Shown here piece after piece: positions 16,153-21,933 of a stretch of 21,933 nucleotides of DNA (the first letter of the stretch is position 1; every line of letters starts with the position of its first letter). Both the position numbers and the translations under genes were made by a program. The stretch is from Clostridiales bacterium (GTDB taxonomy: Bacteria > Bacillota_A > Clostridia > Oscillospirales > Acutalibacteraceae): the NCBI GenBank assembly GCA_009774735.1, contig VSOH01000002.1, forward strand, positions 1-21,933, read 5' to 3'. The notes under the pieces are model-generated. The model was not told the origin of the DNA, ran no database searches, and saw only the letters and a program-made list of their open reading frames with translations.

Positions 16153-17067
16153 ATGAAACGCAAATCAGGACTTAAAACACTTAATATTATTTTATCAATT
16201 GTTCTTGTTGTGTGTATCGTTGCAACAGTTGTAATGGTTTCTAAGCCGGTTAAGGTTGAGAACACAACAACAGAGGAAAATACCGGTGACGTTGCAGTAA
16301 TTGATGCTTTTGCAGCAGGTACATACGGCGGAAAGGATTTTCAGTCGATTGAGGATGTTGTTAATTATTACAACGAGTGTTATGCATACACAAAAACTTT
16401 AACGGCTGAATATGATGAAAACGGCGAAACAAAGACTTATTACAAGCTTGTTGGTGATGAGAAACTCAATATTTCAAATCTTCTTGTTGAGGGTAAGTCA
16501 AATTCAATGCTCGACAGTCTTGTTCCCGGTATCGCAGGCGGCTTGTTCAGCGGTAACGTAATCGGTTTATCACCTTCAGGCAACCGTGCTCGTGACCTTG
16601 ATACAAGAGCAGATGGTGCTATGGATTGTACAGTATCTCATTTAACTGCTGATGATGTTCTTGAAGCAAATGTTGTTGATAACAATGATGGTACTATCAA
16701 TATCACAATTCAGCCTAAGGCTGCACTTCTTTCAATGCCGGGTGAAGATTCACAGGGTCGTTTCTTCAACTCTCTTGGTGATATTTCATCAGTAGTTTCA
16801 TCAATTGATGTTCTTTCATTCTCAAGCGGTACAGTTGATGACAACTTCGTGGTTGACTATAAGGGCGGCACAGGTACTGTTACAATCAATACTTCAACAA
16901 ACGAGATTACTGCCGGCGATTTTGAAATGAAGGTTCACATTAATGTTAGCCATGCTAATGTTGCAGTTCTTAAGGATAAGAGTGCTTCACTTGATATCTC
17001 TTATACAAACCATTATCCTGCTGATGATCAGTACCTTATGGACTCAAGAAAGATTACAAGAAAGTAA
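16153..17067 (+). CDS. Membrane-anchored extracytoplasmic protein of unknown function
   Basis: A 304-residue protein that I do not assign to a family. The N-terminus has a basic start (MKRKSGLK) and one hydrophobic helix (about 10-30), with no lipobox cysteine and no clear signal peptidase site, so it is probably an uncleaved single-pass anchor with the rest outside the cell. A Thr/Glu-rich linker (34-46) follows. The exterior part is rich in beta-type alternation (T-I-N-I-T-I, G-T-V-T-I-N-T) and looks like one or two beta domains; only two cysteines are seen there (near 76 and 158). Codon choice is strikingly uniform (many GCA, GTT, CTT and TCA codons) and the gene has its own promoter and strong terminator, which suggests good expression. 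AAGGGG at 16139-16144 supports the start. Confidence 0.85.
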   Translation: MKRKSGLKTLNIILSIVLVVCIVATVVMVSKPVKVENTTTEENTGDVAVIDAFAAGTYGGKDFQSIEDVVNYYNECYAYTKTLTAEYDENGETKTYYKLVGDEKLNISNLLVEGKSNSMLDSLVPGIAGGLFSGNVIGLSPSGNRARDLDTRADGAMDCTVSHLTADDVLEANVVDNNDGTINITIQPKAALLSMPGEDSQGRFFNSLGDISSVVSSIDVLSFSSGTVDDNFVVDYKGGTGTVTINTSTNEITAGDFEMKVHINVSHANVAVLKDKSASLDISYTNHYPADDQYLMDSRKITRK

Positions 17068-17082
17068 TTGAATAAATCAAAT

Positions 17083-17110
17083 AAAAGGCTGTCTTTGTGA
17101 CAGCCTTTTT
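17083..17110 (+). terminator. Rho-independent terminator after the membrane-anchored protein
   Basis: AAAAGGCTGTC (17083-17093), loop TTTGT, and GACAGCCTTTT (17099-17109) form an 11-bp stem ending in a T run. It lies just upstream of the ylmH start codon. Confidence 0.9.
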
Positions 17111-17129
17111 GTTATTGACGAGGATGAAT

Positions 17130-17843
17130 ATGATTGAAAAAAGATTAAAGGAGCTTTACAGCAGAGCCTGTCAAAGAGATTATACTACCTTCAGTGAATT
17201 CCTTAATATGGAGGAGCAGAGTGTGCTTGAAAACAGTGACCTGCCCTGTGTGAAATTCGGCGGTTATCCAACGGCAGAAAGAATAGTTGCTGCTTTTGGT
17301 GATCATTCCGACACAGCAGATTTTCCTGTTGCATTGCTGCAGATTTCACCTGTTTCCGAAAAATTTTCGGATAACTTGACGCACCGTGATTTTCTGGGTG
17401 GACTTATGAATTTGGGCATTAAGCGTGAGCTGCTTGGTGATATACTTGTGAATGGTAACACCGCCTATTTATTCTGCCTTGAACAGATAAAGGATTATAT
17501 AATACAGAATCTTACGAGGGTTAAACATACAACGGTGAAAATTAAAACGCTTGATGAATTGCCTCAGGGTGCGGTTAGTGAGCCGAAAAGTGCTGAGCTT
17601 GTTGTTCCTTCGCTCAGACTTGATGCAGTCATCAGTGCAGTATATAAGCTATCAAGAAAGGATAGCTGTAATCTGATTAATAGTGACAAGGTTTTCATTA
17701 ACAGCAGGCAAATAAAAAATACCTCCTGCCGTATTAAGCAGGAGGATATAGTATCCGTTCGTGGATGGGGACGTTTTAAATTTGTCAGCGAACTGAGAAC
17801 AACTAAAAAAGACAGGCTTGTGATATTACTTAATCTTTATTAA
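17130..17843 (+). CDS. ylmH: YlmH-like S4-domain RNA-binding protein
   Basis: A 237-residue protein when started at ATG 17130, which has GAGG (17120-17123) 6 bases upstream. In-frame alternatives are ATG at 17124, and GTG at 17097 inside the preceding terminator, which is unlikely. The N-terminal region has the YlmH-type features V-K-F-G-G-Y-P-T-A-E-R and H-R-D-F-L-G-G-L-M-N-L-G-I-K-R-E-L-L-G-D-I. The C-terminal S4 domain (about 168-230) includes S-L-R-L-D-A-V-I, L-I-N-S-D-K-V-F-I-N, and I-K-Q-E-D-I-V-S-V-R-G. S4 domains bind structured RNA, and YlmH is implicated in ribosome-associated quality control and named for its place in the ylm cell-division cluster of Gram-positives. Here it is apart from ylmEFG and divIVA. 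The 3' end overlaps the convergent small gene by 14 bases. No clear promoter is visible after the upstream terminator. Confidence 0.85.
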   Translation: MIEKRLKELYSRACQRDYTTFSEFLNMEEQSVLENSDLPCVKFGGYPTAERIVAAFGDHSDTADFPVALLQISPVSEKFSDNLTHRDFLGGLMNLGIKRELLGDILVNGNTAYLFCLEQIKDYIIQNLTRVKHTTVKIKTLDELPQGAVSEPKSAELVVPSLRLDAVISAVYKLSRKDSCNLINSDKVFINSRQIKNTSCRIKQEDIVSVRGWGRFKFVSELRTTKKDRLVILLNLY

Positions 17844-18036
17844 AGTATTCCGCAGGTGGCTCTTCATCGTTATCAAATTTGCCATCAAGAGCATCCAGAC
17901 AAAGGTCTACAAAATCTGTATCCATCTCGCTTGGATCCTTTGCCAGCTCTTCGTCAATCATTTGGTTCAGCTCTGCCTCTGAAAACCAGTCGCCTGTATC
18001 TTCAAATACAATGTATTTGAATGTTTCAAGATCCAT
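17830..18036 (-). CDS. Small acidic protein of unknown function
   Basis: A 68-residue ORF when started at ATG 18036-18034, which has AGAGGG about 9 bases upstream. An in-frame ATG nine bases earlier would abut the ribosome binding site, and an upstream TTG at 18117 lies within the terminators, so both are disfavoured. The protein is strongly acidic (many D and E, C-terminal D-N-D-E-E-P-P-A-E), predicted soluble and partly helical, with one cysteine in V-D-L-C-L-D-A-L. I recognise no family. The 3' end overlaps ylmH convergently by 14 bases. Upstream lies the putative structured RNA, whose promoter is the only good one in reach, so expression may need read-through of two terminators. Confidence 0.65.
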   Translation of the reverse strand: MDLETFKYIVFEDTGDWFSEAELNQMIDEELAKDPSEMDTDFVDLCLDALDGKFDNDEEPPAEYFNKD

Positions 18037-18056
18037 TAATTTCATCCCTCTTTCAA

Positions 18057-18087
18057 TAATAAAAAAGTGCGTGACAGAGCCACGCAC
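18057..18087 (-). terminator. Minus-strand terminator upstream of the small acidic gene
   Basis: On the minus strand GTGCGTG (18087-18081) pairs with CACGCAC (18073-18067) around a 7-base loop, followed by TTTTTTATTATT. It is the second of two tandem terminators behind the structured RNA and lies about 20 bases before the small gene's start, so it could also act as an attenuator. Confidence 0.8.
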
Positions 18088-18216
18088 AAAAAACACCGAC
18101 TCAATGTCGCCAAACAAAGTTAAACAAATTCCAATGGAACATTGCTTAAAAAGCCGGTATTTTTATCAAAAGATAAAAACTATTCCATTAGAATTTATTA
18201 TTAACTTTGTTTGGCA
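18088..18216 (-). ncRNA. Candidate structured RNA (sRNA or leader), family not recognised
   Basis: On the minus strand a TTGACT-17-TATAAT promoter predicts a start near 18216. The RNA begins with GCCAAACAAAGTTAA (18215-18201), pairing perfectly over 15 bp with 18123-18109. After a small internal loop, 14 more positions pair (18196-18183 with 18139-18126); the only irregular one is a U-G pair in minus-strand RNA but a C-A mismatch on the plus strand, which favours minus-strand transcription. The apical part holds a hairpin (UUUUUAUC/GAUAAAAA) and the segments ACCG and CAAUGU. The 3' end, ACAUUG-AGU-CGGUGU plus six U (18107-18088), is a weak terminator; a stronger one follows. It is insulated by the adh terminator upstream. 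It could be a free RNA of about 130 nt or a 180-nt leader of the small acidic gene. Confidence 0.6.
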
Positions 18217-18221
18217 CGTTT

Positions 18222-18250
18222 ATTATATCATTATATTAATTTATAGTCAA
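18222..18250 (-). promoter_or_regulatory. Strong promoter of the structured RNA
   Basis: On the minus strand TTGACT (18250-18245), a 17-base spacer and TATAAT (18227-18222) with an extended -10 (TGA just before it). This is the closest match to the sigma-A consensus in the window. The predicted start is at the base of the long hairpin. Confidence 0.75.
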
Positions 18251-18255
18251 CAACG

Positions 18256-18289
18256 AAAAAGTGCACGATATTCAGTCGTGCACTTTTTT
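18256..18289. terminator. Terminator of the alcohol dehydrogenase gene
   Basis: AAAAAGTGCACGA (18256-18268) pairs with TCGTGCACTTTTT (18276-18288) around a 7-base loop. It lies 2 bases beyond the adh stop codon on the minus strand, with A and T tracts allowing function in both directions. Confidence 0.85.
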
Positions 18290-18290
18290 G

Positions 18291-19421
18291 CTATTTCAGT
18301 TCTTGATACATTTTGTAAATGTCATTTTCGGTAAGCGGTATCGGATTTCTTGTCATCAGCATGGACATACTTTTTTCAGTCAGCTCTCGTATTTGTTCAT
18401 CTGTGGTGCAGCCGATTTCCGTAAGTGTGGTTTTCATTCCCATTCGCTTTTTCATGGCAGATATTTCATCCGCCATTGCATAAGGATTTTTAAAACCGCA
18501 GTCCTGTGCAAATGCCGTGATTCGTCCGTCAGCATCAGCATTATCAGCATTGAATTTTATGAAATAATCAAGTGTGAAGGCACAGGCCTCTCCGTGCGGA
18601 ACACCGTAAATATTCGTCAAAGGGAAAGAGCAGGCATGTGAGCCTGTTGTGCGGGGGTGTGAAAAAGCTACACCGGCAACAATAGACGCCTCTGCCATTT
18701 TTTCTCTTGCTGTTAAATCATTTGGATTATTATATGCTTTTTCAAGCCACTCAAAAACAAGCCTTGCACTGTAAATTGAGCATGCAGTGCAGACAGGCTG
18801 ATGAATTGTTGCCCAGTAGCTCTCAACAGCATGCGCCAGAACATCAAGTCCCGTTGATGCTGTAATCTGCTTTGGTACGGAAAGTGTAAGCTCAGGGTCG
18901 ATGACTGCAATTTTAGGATACATTGCAGGGTCATTCATCGGGTTTTTGATATTCAGCCCAACGTCCGTTAAAACAGAAATATTAGTCACCTCGCTTGCAG
19001 TTCCTGAGGTTGTGGTAACAGCAATCATTGGGATTACTTCATCCGTATTAATTGCTTTGCCGCCTGTATGATATGAACGTATAACATCATTGCCCTTTGC
19101 AATAGCACAGGCTGCCTTGCAGCAATCCATCGGTGAGCCGCCGCCGAGTGCTACAGCAAAGTCTGCATTAAGCTCTCTCATAAGCTTAACACAACCATCA
19201 ACATTTTCAGTTGTCGGGTTTGGACGAACATTGCTGAAAATGCCTTTAATCAGTCCATCACTCATATCAACAAATTTATCAGCAATGCCGTTTTTTGCAA
19301 AGCTGTTTGAGCAAACAAGAATACCCCTTGTTCCTCCTATTTCATTAATATATTTTTTTATATCTCTTCTTTTGCCGTTTCCGAAAACAAGCTTAACCGG
19401 CAGATTAAATTCCCATTCCAT
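18291..19421 (-). CDS. Iron-containing (type III) alcohol dehydrogenase
   Basis: A 376-residue protein of usual length for the Fe-ADH family. The N-terminal nucleotide-binding part has G93-G-G-S-P-M-D and T137-T-S-G-T-A-S-E-V-T. The metal-site ligands are all present: D193 and H197 in G-L-D-V-L-A-H-A-V-E, H262 in G-S-H-A-C-S-F-P-L, and H276 in V-P-H-G-E-A. The family reduces aldehydes to alcohols with NAD(P)H (butanol, 1,3-propanediol or lactaldehyde-type substrates), typically in fermentation. The substrate cannot be decided, since no neighbour encodes an aldehyde-forming enzyme. The start has AGAGGTGAC upstream, and a TTGATT-17-TAAACT promoter precedes it. The gene is monocistronic with its own terminator. 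Confidence 0.92.
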   Translation of the reverse strand: MEWEFNLPVKLVFGNGKRRDIKKYINEIGGTRGILVCSNSFAKNGIADKFVDMSDGLIKGIFSNVRPNPTTENVDGCVKLMRELNADFAVALGGGSPMDCCKAACAIAKGNDVIRSYHTGGKAINTDEVIPMIAVTTTSGTASEVTNISVLTDVGLNIKNPMNDPAMYPKIAVIDPELTLSVPKQITASTGLDVLAHAVESYWATIHQPVCTACSIYSARLVFEWLEKAYNNPNDLTAREKMAEASIVAGVAFSHPRTTGSHACSFPLTNIYGVPHGEACAFTLDYFIKFNADNADADGRITAFAQDCGFKNPYAMADEISAMKKRMGMKTTLTEIGCTTDEQIRELTEKSMSMLMTRNPIPLTENDIYKMYQELK

Positions 19422-19442
19422 AAATTGTCACCTCTGCTTAAT

Positions 19443-19471
19443 AGTTTATCATTTTTATCTATAGTAATCAA
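19443..19471 (-). promoter_or_regulatory. Candidate promoter of the alcohol dehydrogenase gene
   Basis: On the minus strand TTGATT (19471-19466), 17-base spacer, and TAAACT (19448-19443) preceded by TGA, an extended -10. The predicted leader is only about 15 nt but still contains the AGAGGTGAC ribosome binding site. Confidence 0.5.
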
Positions 19472-19505
19472 CAAATTATTGAAATTTGGTGTGTTTAGGG
19501 CGTCT

Positions 19506-19520
19506 GCAACCATTGGTTGC
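19506..19520. promoter_or_regulatory. Perfect 15-bp palindrome in the adh / E2 divergent region
   Basis: GCAACC-ATT-GGTTGC is a perfect dyad about 70 bases beyond the adh promoter and 120 bases upstream of the E2-like gene. There is no T run after it, so it is not a terminator. It looks like a binding site for a dimeric regulator. Nothing else in the 218-base gap is clear: no convincing plus-strand promoter is seen, although TAGAAT at 19576-19581 is a possible -10. Confidence 0.45.
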
Positions 19521-19639
19521 GTAAAAATATCGGTAATGTAAAGCGTGGTTTGTAGTAATTTATCCTGATTTTAGTTAGAATTTGGTTGTAGCTGAGGAAA
19601 GCGAAAATAAAAACCAATTAACGAAAAGGAGATAATAAT

Positions 19640-20554
19640 ATGAAACAGAATTTAACAGTAACTAAATCAGAGCACTTTGGCATAGCAAGAAAGATTGTAT
19701 CAAATATGACCAGCGAAAGCTGGGAAACTATCCCGCACGCAGTTATTACCTTTGAGCCGGAGGTAAGTGAATTTTTAAAGGTGGTTAAGGAAATCAATAA
19801 GGATGCTGACAAGGAAACAAAGCTGACGCTTAACACAATAATGCTGAGGGTGATTGTTGAGGGTCTCAAGGCGTGCCCCATTCTTAATTCACATATTGAT
19901 TTTAACAGAAGGCTTGTGAGGGGTAATGTAAAGACCTTTGAAGAAATCAACATATCAATGCCTATGATACTGAAGAGCGGTGAAATGATGACAATTAATA
20001 TGCATGATATGCACACTAAGACAATGTCACAGATGAGAGATGCAATTGCTGAAAGTGGAAGACGTGCAAATAATTCCGATATGAATGAGGTTATGTTTGA
20101 GGTGTCTCTCGACAATACTTTAACAGGTCTTGCACAAGGCAAAGTTGTTCAGACAATTAATCGTCTTATTGGTTCTAAAACAGGAAAGCATAAGGTTAAA
20201 ACATTAAAAGGAAAAGCGAAGAAGGAATATTATTCCATACCGAAGAATGACAGGCTCACAAAGCATGATATTGAGCAGGGCACAATTACTGTGTCAAACC
20301 TCGGCTCAATATGCAGGGACTGGGATGGTGTCTGCACTTTGCTCGAAATCATTCCGCCGCAGGTTTGTGCGATTGCAATCGGCTCGCTGCAGAAAATGCC
20401 TGTTGTTAAAAATGATGAAATTGTTGTTGGTACAAAGCTGCCGCTTACAATTGCTTTTGATCACAGAGCACTTGATATGGGTGATGTTACGCCGTTTATC
20501 AACAAGCTTAATGAAATATTCAGAAACCCTGAAATGATTAAGGAATGGGTATAA
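19640..20554 (+). CDS. Stand-alone 2-oxoacid dehydrogenase acyltransferase (E2) catalytic-domain protein
   Basis: A 304-residue protein matching the catalytic domain of dihydrolipoamide acyltransferases (CoA-dependent acyltransferase fold). The active-site motif is F273-D274-H275-R276-A-L-D279, with M280 where canonical E2 has Gly; H275 and D279 fit the HxxxD catalytic pattern. Other landmarks are I-P-H33 near the N-terminus, L-T-L-N-T-I-M-L-R-V, and T-I-T-V-S-N220-L-G-S. There is no lipoyl domain and no peripheral-subunit-binding domain. No E1 or E3 gene is nearby, so it is probably not part of a classical pyruvate or branched-chain dehydrogenase complex. A basic insert at about 178-208 (K-rich) is unusual. 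It may transfer acyl groups from CoA to an unknown acceptor. AAGGAG at 19626-19631 supports the start; its own terminator follows. Confidence 0.82.
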   Translation: MKQNLTVTKSEHFGIARKIVSNMTSESWETIPHAVITFEPEVSEFLKVVKEINKDADKETKLTLNTIMLRVIVEGLKACPILNSHIDFNRRLVRGNVKTFEEINISMPMILKSGEMMTINMHDMHTKTMSQMRDAIAESGRRANNSDMNEVMFEVSLDNTLTGLAQGKVVQTINRLIGSKTGKHKVKTLKGKAKKEYYSIPKNDRLTKHDIEQGTITVSNLGSICRDWDGVCTLLEIIPPQVCAIAIGSLQKMPVVKNDEIVVGTKLPLTIAFDHRALDMGDVTPFINKLNEIFRNPEMIKEWV

Positions 20555-20555
20555 T

Positions 20556-20590
20556 AAAAAAGGTGCAGTCATTTGACTGTACCTTTTTTA
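20556..20590. terminator. Bidirectional terminator between E2-like and metallophosphoesterase genes
   Basis: AGGTGCAGTCA (20561-20571) pairs with TGACTGTACCT (20574-20584), with one G-T wobble, flanked by A and T tracts. It lies between two convergent stop codons, 3' of both. Confidence 0.85.
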
Positions 20591-20593
20591 TTG

Positions 20594-21847
20594 TTATTTT
20601 GATTTTTTCTTTTTAATAAATAATCTTATTCCGGTAACGGCTGCGGCCAAGATGGCAGCTCCCGCTGTGCCGCCTATAATACCTGGCAAAAACTTGGTCT
20701 TATATTCGTAATATCCGTGCTTATCTTTATAATCCGGCTTAACCTCGTATCCGAGAATATCATCAGCCTTAAGGATTTCTGTTTCAAAATCGGTTAAATC
20801 GTTTTCGTGCAGTGTGATTGTTCTCGCACCGTGATTCCAGCCATAGCTGTAATAGCCTGCTGCAGGAACAGCACAAAGCTTGATTCCGTCAAGCTCTCCA
20901 AGATAGTCATTTGGATGATCGTGACCAAAGAATGCACCTATGACATCACCCTGGTTTTTCCAGGTTTCAAACTGATCATGCTCAACATCAGCAGGGCAAG
21001 GACCCTCCTCAAAGGCTCCTTGCAGAATGTTCGATGAGGCTTTCCAATATTTATCCCTGAACATAGCAGTGTTTCCGTGAACATAGCCGTCTTTTCCGGA
21101 CTCCGATGAGTCAGCAAGCTGATAAACCTCAGGCACTGCAATGTGCTGGAAAAGAAGTGAAGGCAGCGGAGTACCGCCGTTTGCTGCCTTAAGCTCATTT
21201 GAGGTTTTAATATACCAATCTCTCTGGTCAGGCTGAACAAATCCATATCCGTTTTCATAATATGGATTTGAATCCATCATCCAGAGGTTGAAAATATCTT
21301 TAGTGCCTGTATGATCTTTAATTAAAAGATTGTATGTACCGCAGCCTGTCATTTCCTCCCCTTCAATTGCAAGGCAGGTGGGGAATTCCTGATAAACTGA
21401 GAGCATAAATTCTTTTGCATCCTCTTCTGTCATGCCATTGCTTTTGTGGCAAAGACCCTCGTGGTCATGATTTCCGTAAACAATAGCAAACGGAACATTC
21501 CTTTTGTCAACAGGCTCAATTAATTTGCGGATTGCAGTAGCGGTTTTTTCCTTTGTAACACCCTTCCACCAGCCGGCCGTGTTGTCGCCAAGAAAAACAA
21601 CAAGGTCAGGTTTAACCTCATCAAGGGTGTTGTTTAAAATGTCCAGCATTTCCTTTTGTGGTTTGTCAGTGTCCTGAGTGTCTGCAATAGCAAGAATTTT
21701 AAATTCGCCATTTTCATTAAATTTAAGCTCCATAGCTTCCTCCCTGTTCTGCTGTGCAGACTCTGCGAATGCTGTTAGCGGAGTTGTAGCCGCAGCGAGC
21801 ATTGCACAGCTCATAAGTATAGCTGCTGCCTTTTTTAAGATTTTCAT
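20594..21847 (-). CDS. Secreted, membrane-anchored calcineurin-like metallophosphoesterase
   Basis: A 417-residue protein when started at ATG 21847-21845, which has GGGGGAG 5 bases upstream; an in-frame start at 21868 would add 7 residues and lacks such a site. The signal peptide is 1-28 (cleavage after A-F-A). Metallophosphoesterase motifs in order: A55-D56-T-Q58-D (Gln replaces the usual His of D-x-H), G87-D88-N, G125-N126-H127-D128-H129, Q234-H235, and G308-H309-D-H311. Near the C-terminus a hydrophobic helix (387-411) with a K-rich tail forms a membrane anchor, so the catalytic domain faces outward. The enzyme would hydrolyse extracellular phosphomonoesters or diesters and might feed phosphate uptake; no Pho-box-like repeats are seen upstream of it. 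Substrate unknown. Confidence 0.88.
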   Translation of the reverse strand: MKILKKAAAILMSCAMLAAATTPLTAFAESAQQNREEAMELKFNENGEFKILAIADTQDTDKPQKEMLDILNNTLDEVKPDLVVFLGDNTAGWWKGVTKEKTATAIRKLIEPVDKRNVPFAIVYGNHDHEGLCHKSNGMTEEDAKEFMLSVYQEFPTCLAIEGEEMTGCGTYNLLIKDHTGTKDIFNLWMMDSNPYYENGYGFVQPDQRDWYIKTSNELKAANGGTPLPSLLFQHIAVPEVYQLADSSESGKDGYVHGNTAMFRDKYWKASSNILQGAFEEGPCPADVEHDQFETWKNQGDVIGAFFGHDHPNDYLGELDGIKLCAVPAAGYYSYGWNHGARTITLHENDLTDFETEILKADDILGYEVKPDYKDKHGYYEYKTKFLPGIIGGTAGAAILAAAVTGIRLFIKKKKSK

Positions 21848-21883
21848 AATTCTCCCCCTATAAAGCAATAATACGTTATTTAT

Positions 21884-21912
21884 ATTCTATATTATTTTTA
21901 ATTTTAAAGCAA
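21884..21912 (-). promoter_or_regulatory. Candidate promoter of the metallophosphoesterase gene
   Basis: On the minus strand TTGCTT (21912-21907), 17-base spacer, TAGAAT (21889-21884). The predicted leader of about 30 nt includes the GGGGGAG ribosome binding site. Confidence 0.5.
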
Positions 21913-21920
21913 GTGAGGTG

Positions 21921-21926
21921 AAGGAG
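21921..21926 (+). other. Ribosome binding site of a gene beginning beyond the window
   Basis: AAGGAG followed by AAAATTT at the window's end matches the strong sites used by other genes here (for example at 51-56 and 19626-19631). A divergent plus-strand gene probably starts within a few bases after 21933. No start codon is visible. Confidence 0.4.
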
Positions 21927-21933
21927 AAAATTT

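Noticed and set aside
17097..17129. Start of ylmH at GTG 17097
   Set aside because: It lies within the terminator stem of the preceding gene and has no ribosome binding site; ATG 17130 has GAGG at proper distance.
18088..18110. tracrRNA-like 3' end (GAGTCGGTG then T run)
   Set aside because: The short match to the end of a Cas9 tracrRNA is only a terminator-sized hairpin. There is no CRISPR array, no cas gene and no anti-repeat.
18109..18215. The 15-bp inverted repeat as the ends of a MITE or small insertion element
   Set aside because: No target-site duplication flanks it, a promoter fits exactly at its base, terminators follow, and the wobble pairing favours an RNA. A single window cannot exclude a MITE, so it is kept as the main alternative.
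18088..18216. 6S RNA
   Set aside because: 6S RNA is usually about 180-200 nt with a large central bubble in an imperfect rod. Here there is a nearly perfect outer stem and a different apical part.
18261..18641. Plus-strand ORF antisense to the alcohol dehydrogenase 3' end
   Set aside because: It begins in the adh terminator and lies fully opposite a certain gene; composition is that of a shadow frame.

Overview
This window looks like a chromosomal segment of a low-GC, Gram-positive anaerobe of the class Clostridia. A Ruminococcus/Oscillospiraceae-type gut bacterium is the best guess. The pointers are strong AAGGAG-type ribosome binding sites, AT-rich promoters with short intergenic gaps, large secreted Ig-like (Big_2) and leucine-rich-repeat surface proteins with a dockerin-like C-terminus, a YlmH-type S4 protein, and an iron-dependent alcohol dehydrogenase. 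This is inferred from gene content only; there is no rRNA or tRNA in the window to confirm it.

Layout. (a) 1-8064: a two-gene operon for secreted surface proteins. The first is a 2194-residue protein built of Big_2-like Ig domains and helical FIVAR-like modules, with five tandem composite units of about 265 residues at its C-terminal end. The second is a 453-residue protein with an EF-hand-like loop, cysteine-type LRRs, an InlB-like repeat and a half-dockerin. A strong terminator closes the operon. (b) 8084-9232: a membrane PAP2-type phosphatase ending in a terminator shared with a convergent operon. (c) 9239-10982, minus strand: a PI-PLC-like phosphodiesterase followed by a GH43-like glycosidase, 4 bases apart, both apparently cytoplasmic. 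(d) 11028-12480: a CehA/McbA-like PHP metallohydrolase that appears as two abutting, in-phase ORFs separated only by one TAA. (e) 12493-16059: a phosphate module. A Na/Pi cotransporter fused to a PhoU-like domain is followed by an OmpR-type response regulator and a histidine kinase with almost no extracellular sensor. It is preceded by 11-bp-spaced TTAACA repeats resembling PhoP boxes. (f) 16074-17110: a membrane-anchored protein of unknown function with its own promoter, which carries a 9-bp inverted repeat. (g) 17130-18290: the S4-domain protein YlmH, converging on and overlapping a tiny acidic protein. Behind the small gene is a putative 130-180 nt structured RNA with a near-consensus promoter, a long foldback stem and tandem terminators. 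(h) 18291-19471, minus strand: iron-dependent alcohol dehydrogenase. (i) 19422-20590: a stand-alone 2-oxoacid-dehydrogenase E2 catalytic domain, with a perfect palindrome upstream. (j) 20594-21912, minus strand: a secreted, C-terminally membrane-anchored metallophosphoesterase. The last bases hold a plus-strand ribosome binding site for a gene that starts outside the window.

The two most interesting regions are the structured RNA locus at about 18057-18250, which matches no family I recognise, and the phosphate module, where transporter, PhoU-like regulator, response regulator and kinase sit in one apparent operon behind Pho-box-like repeats. No gap between genes exceeds about 260 bases. I see no tRNA, rRNA, CRISPR array, insertion sequence or phage gene.
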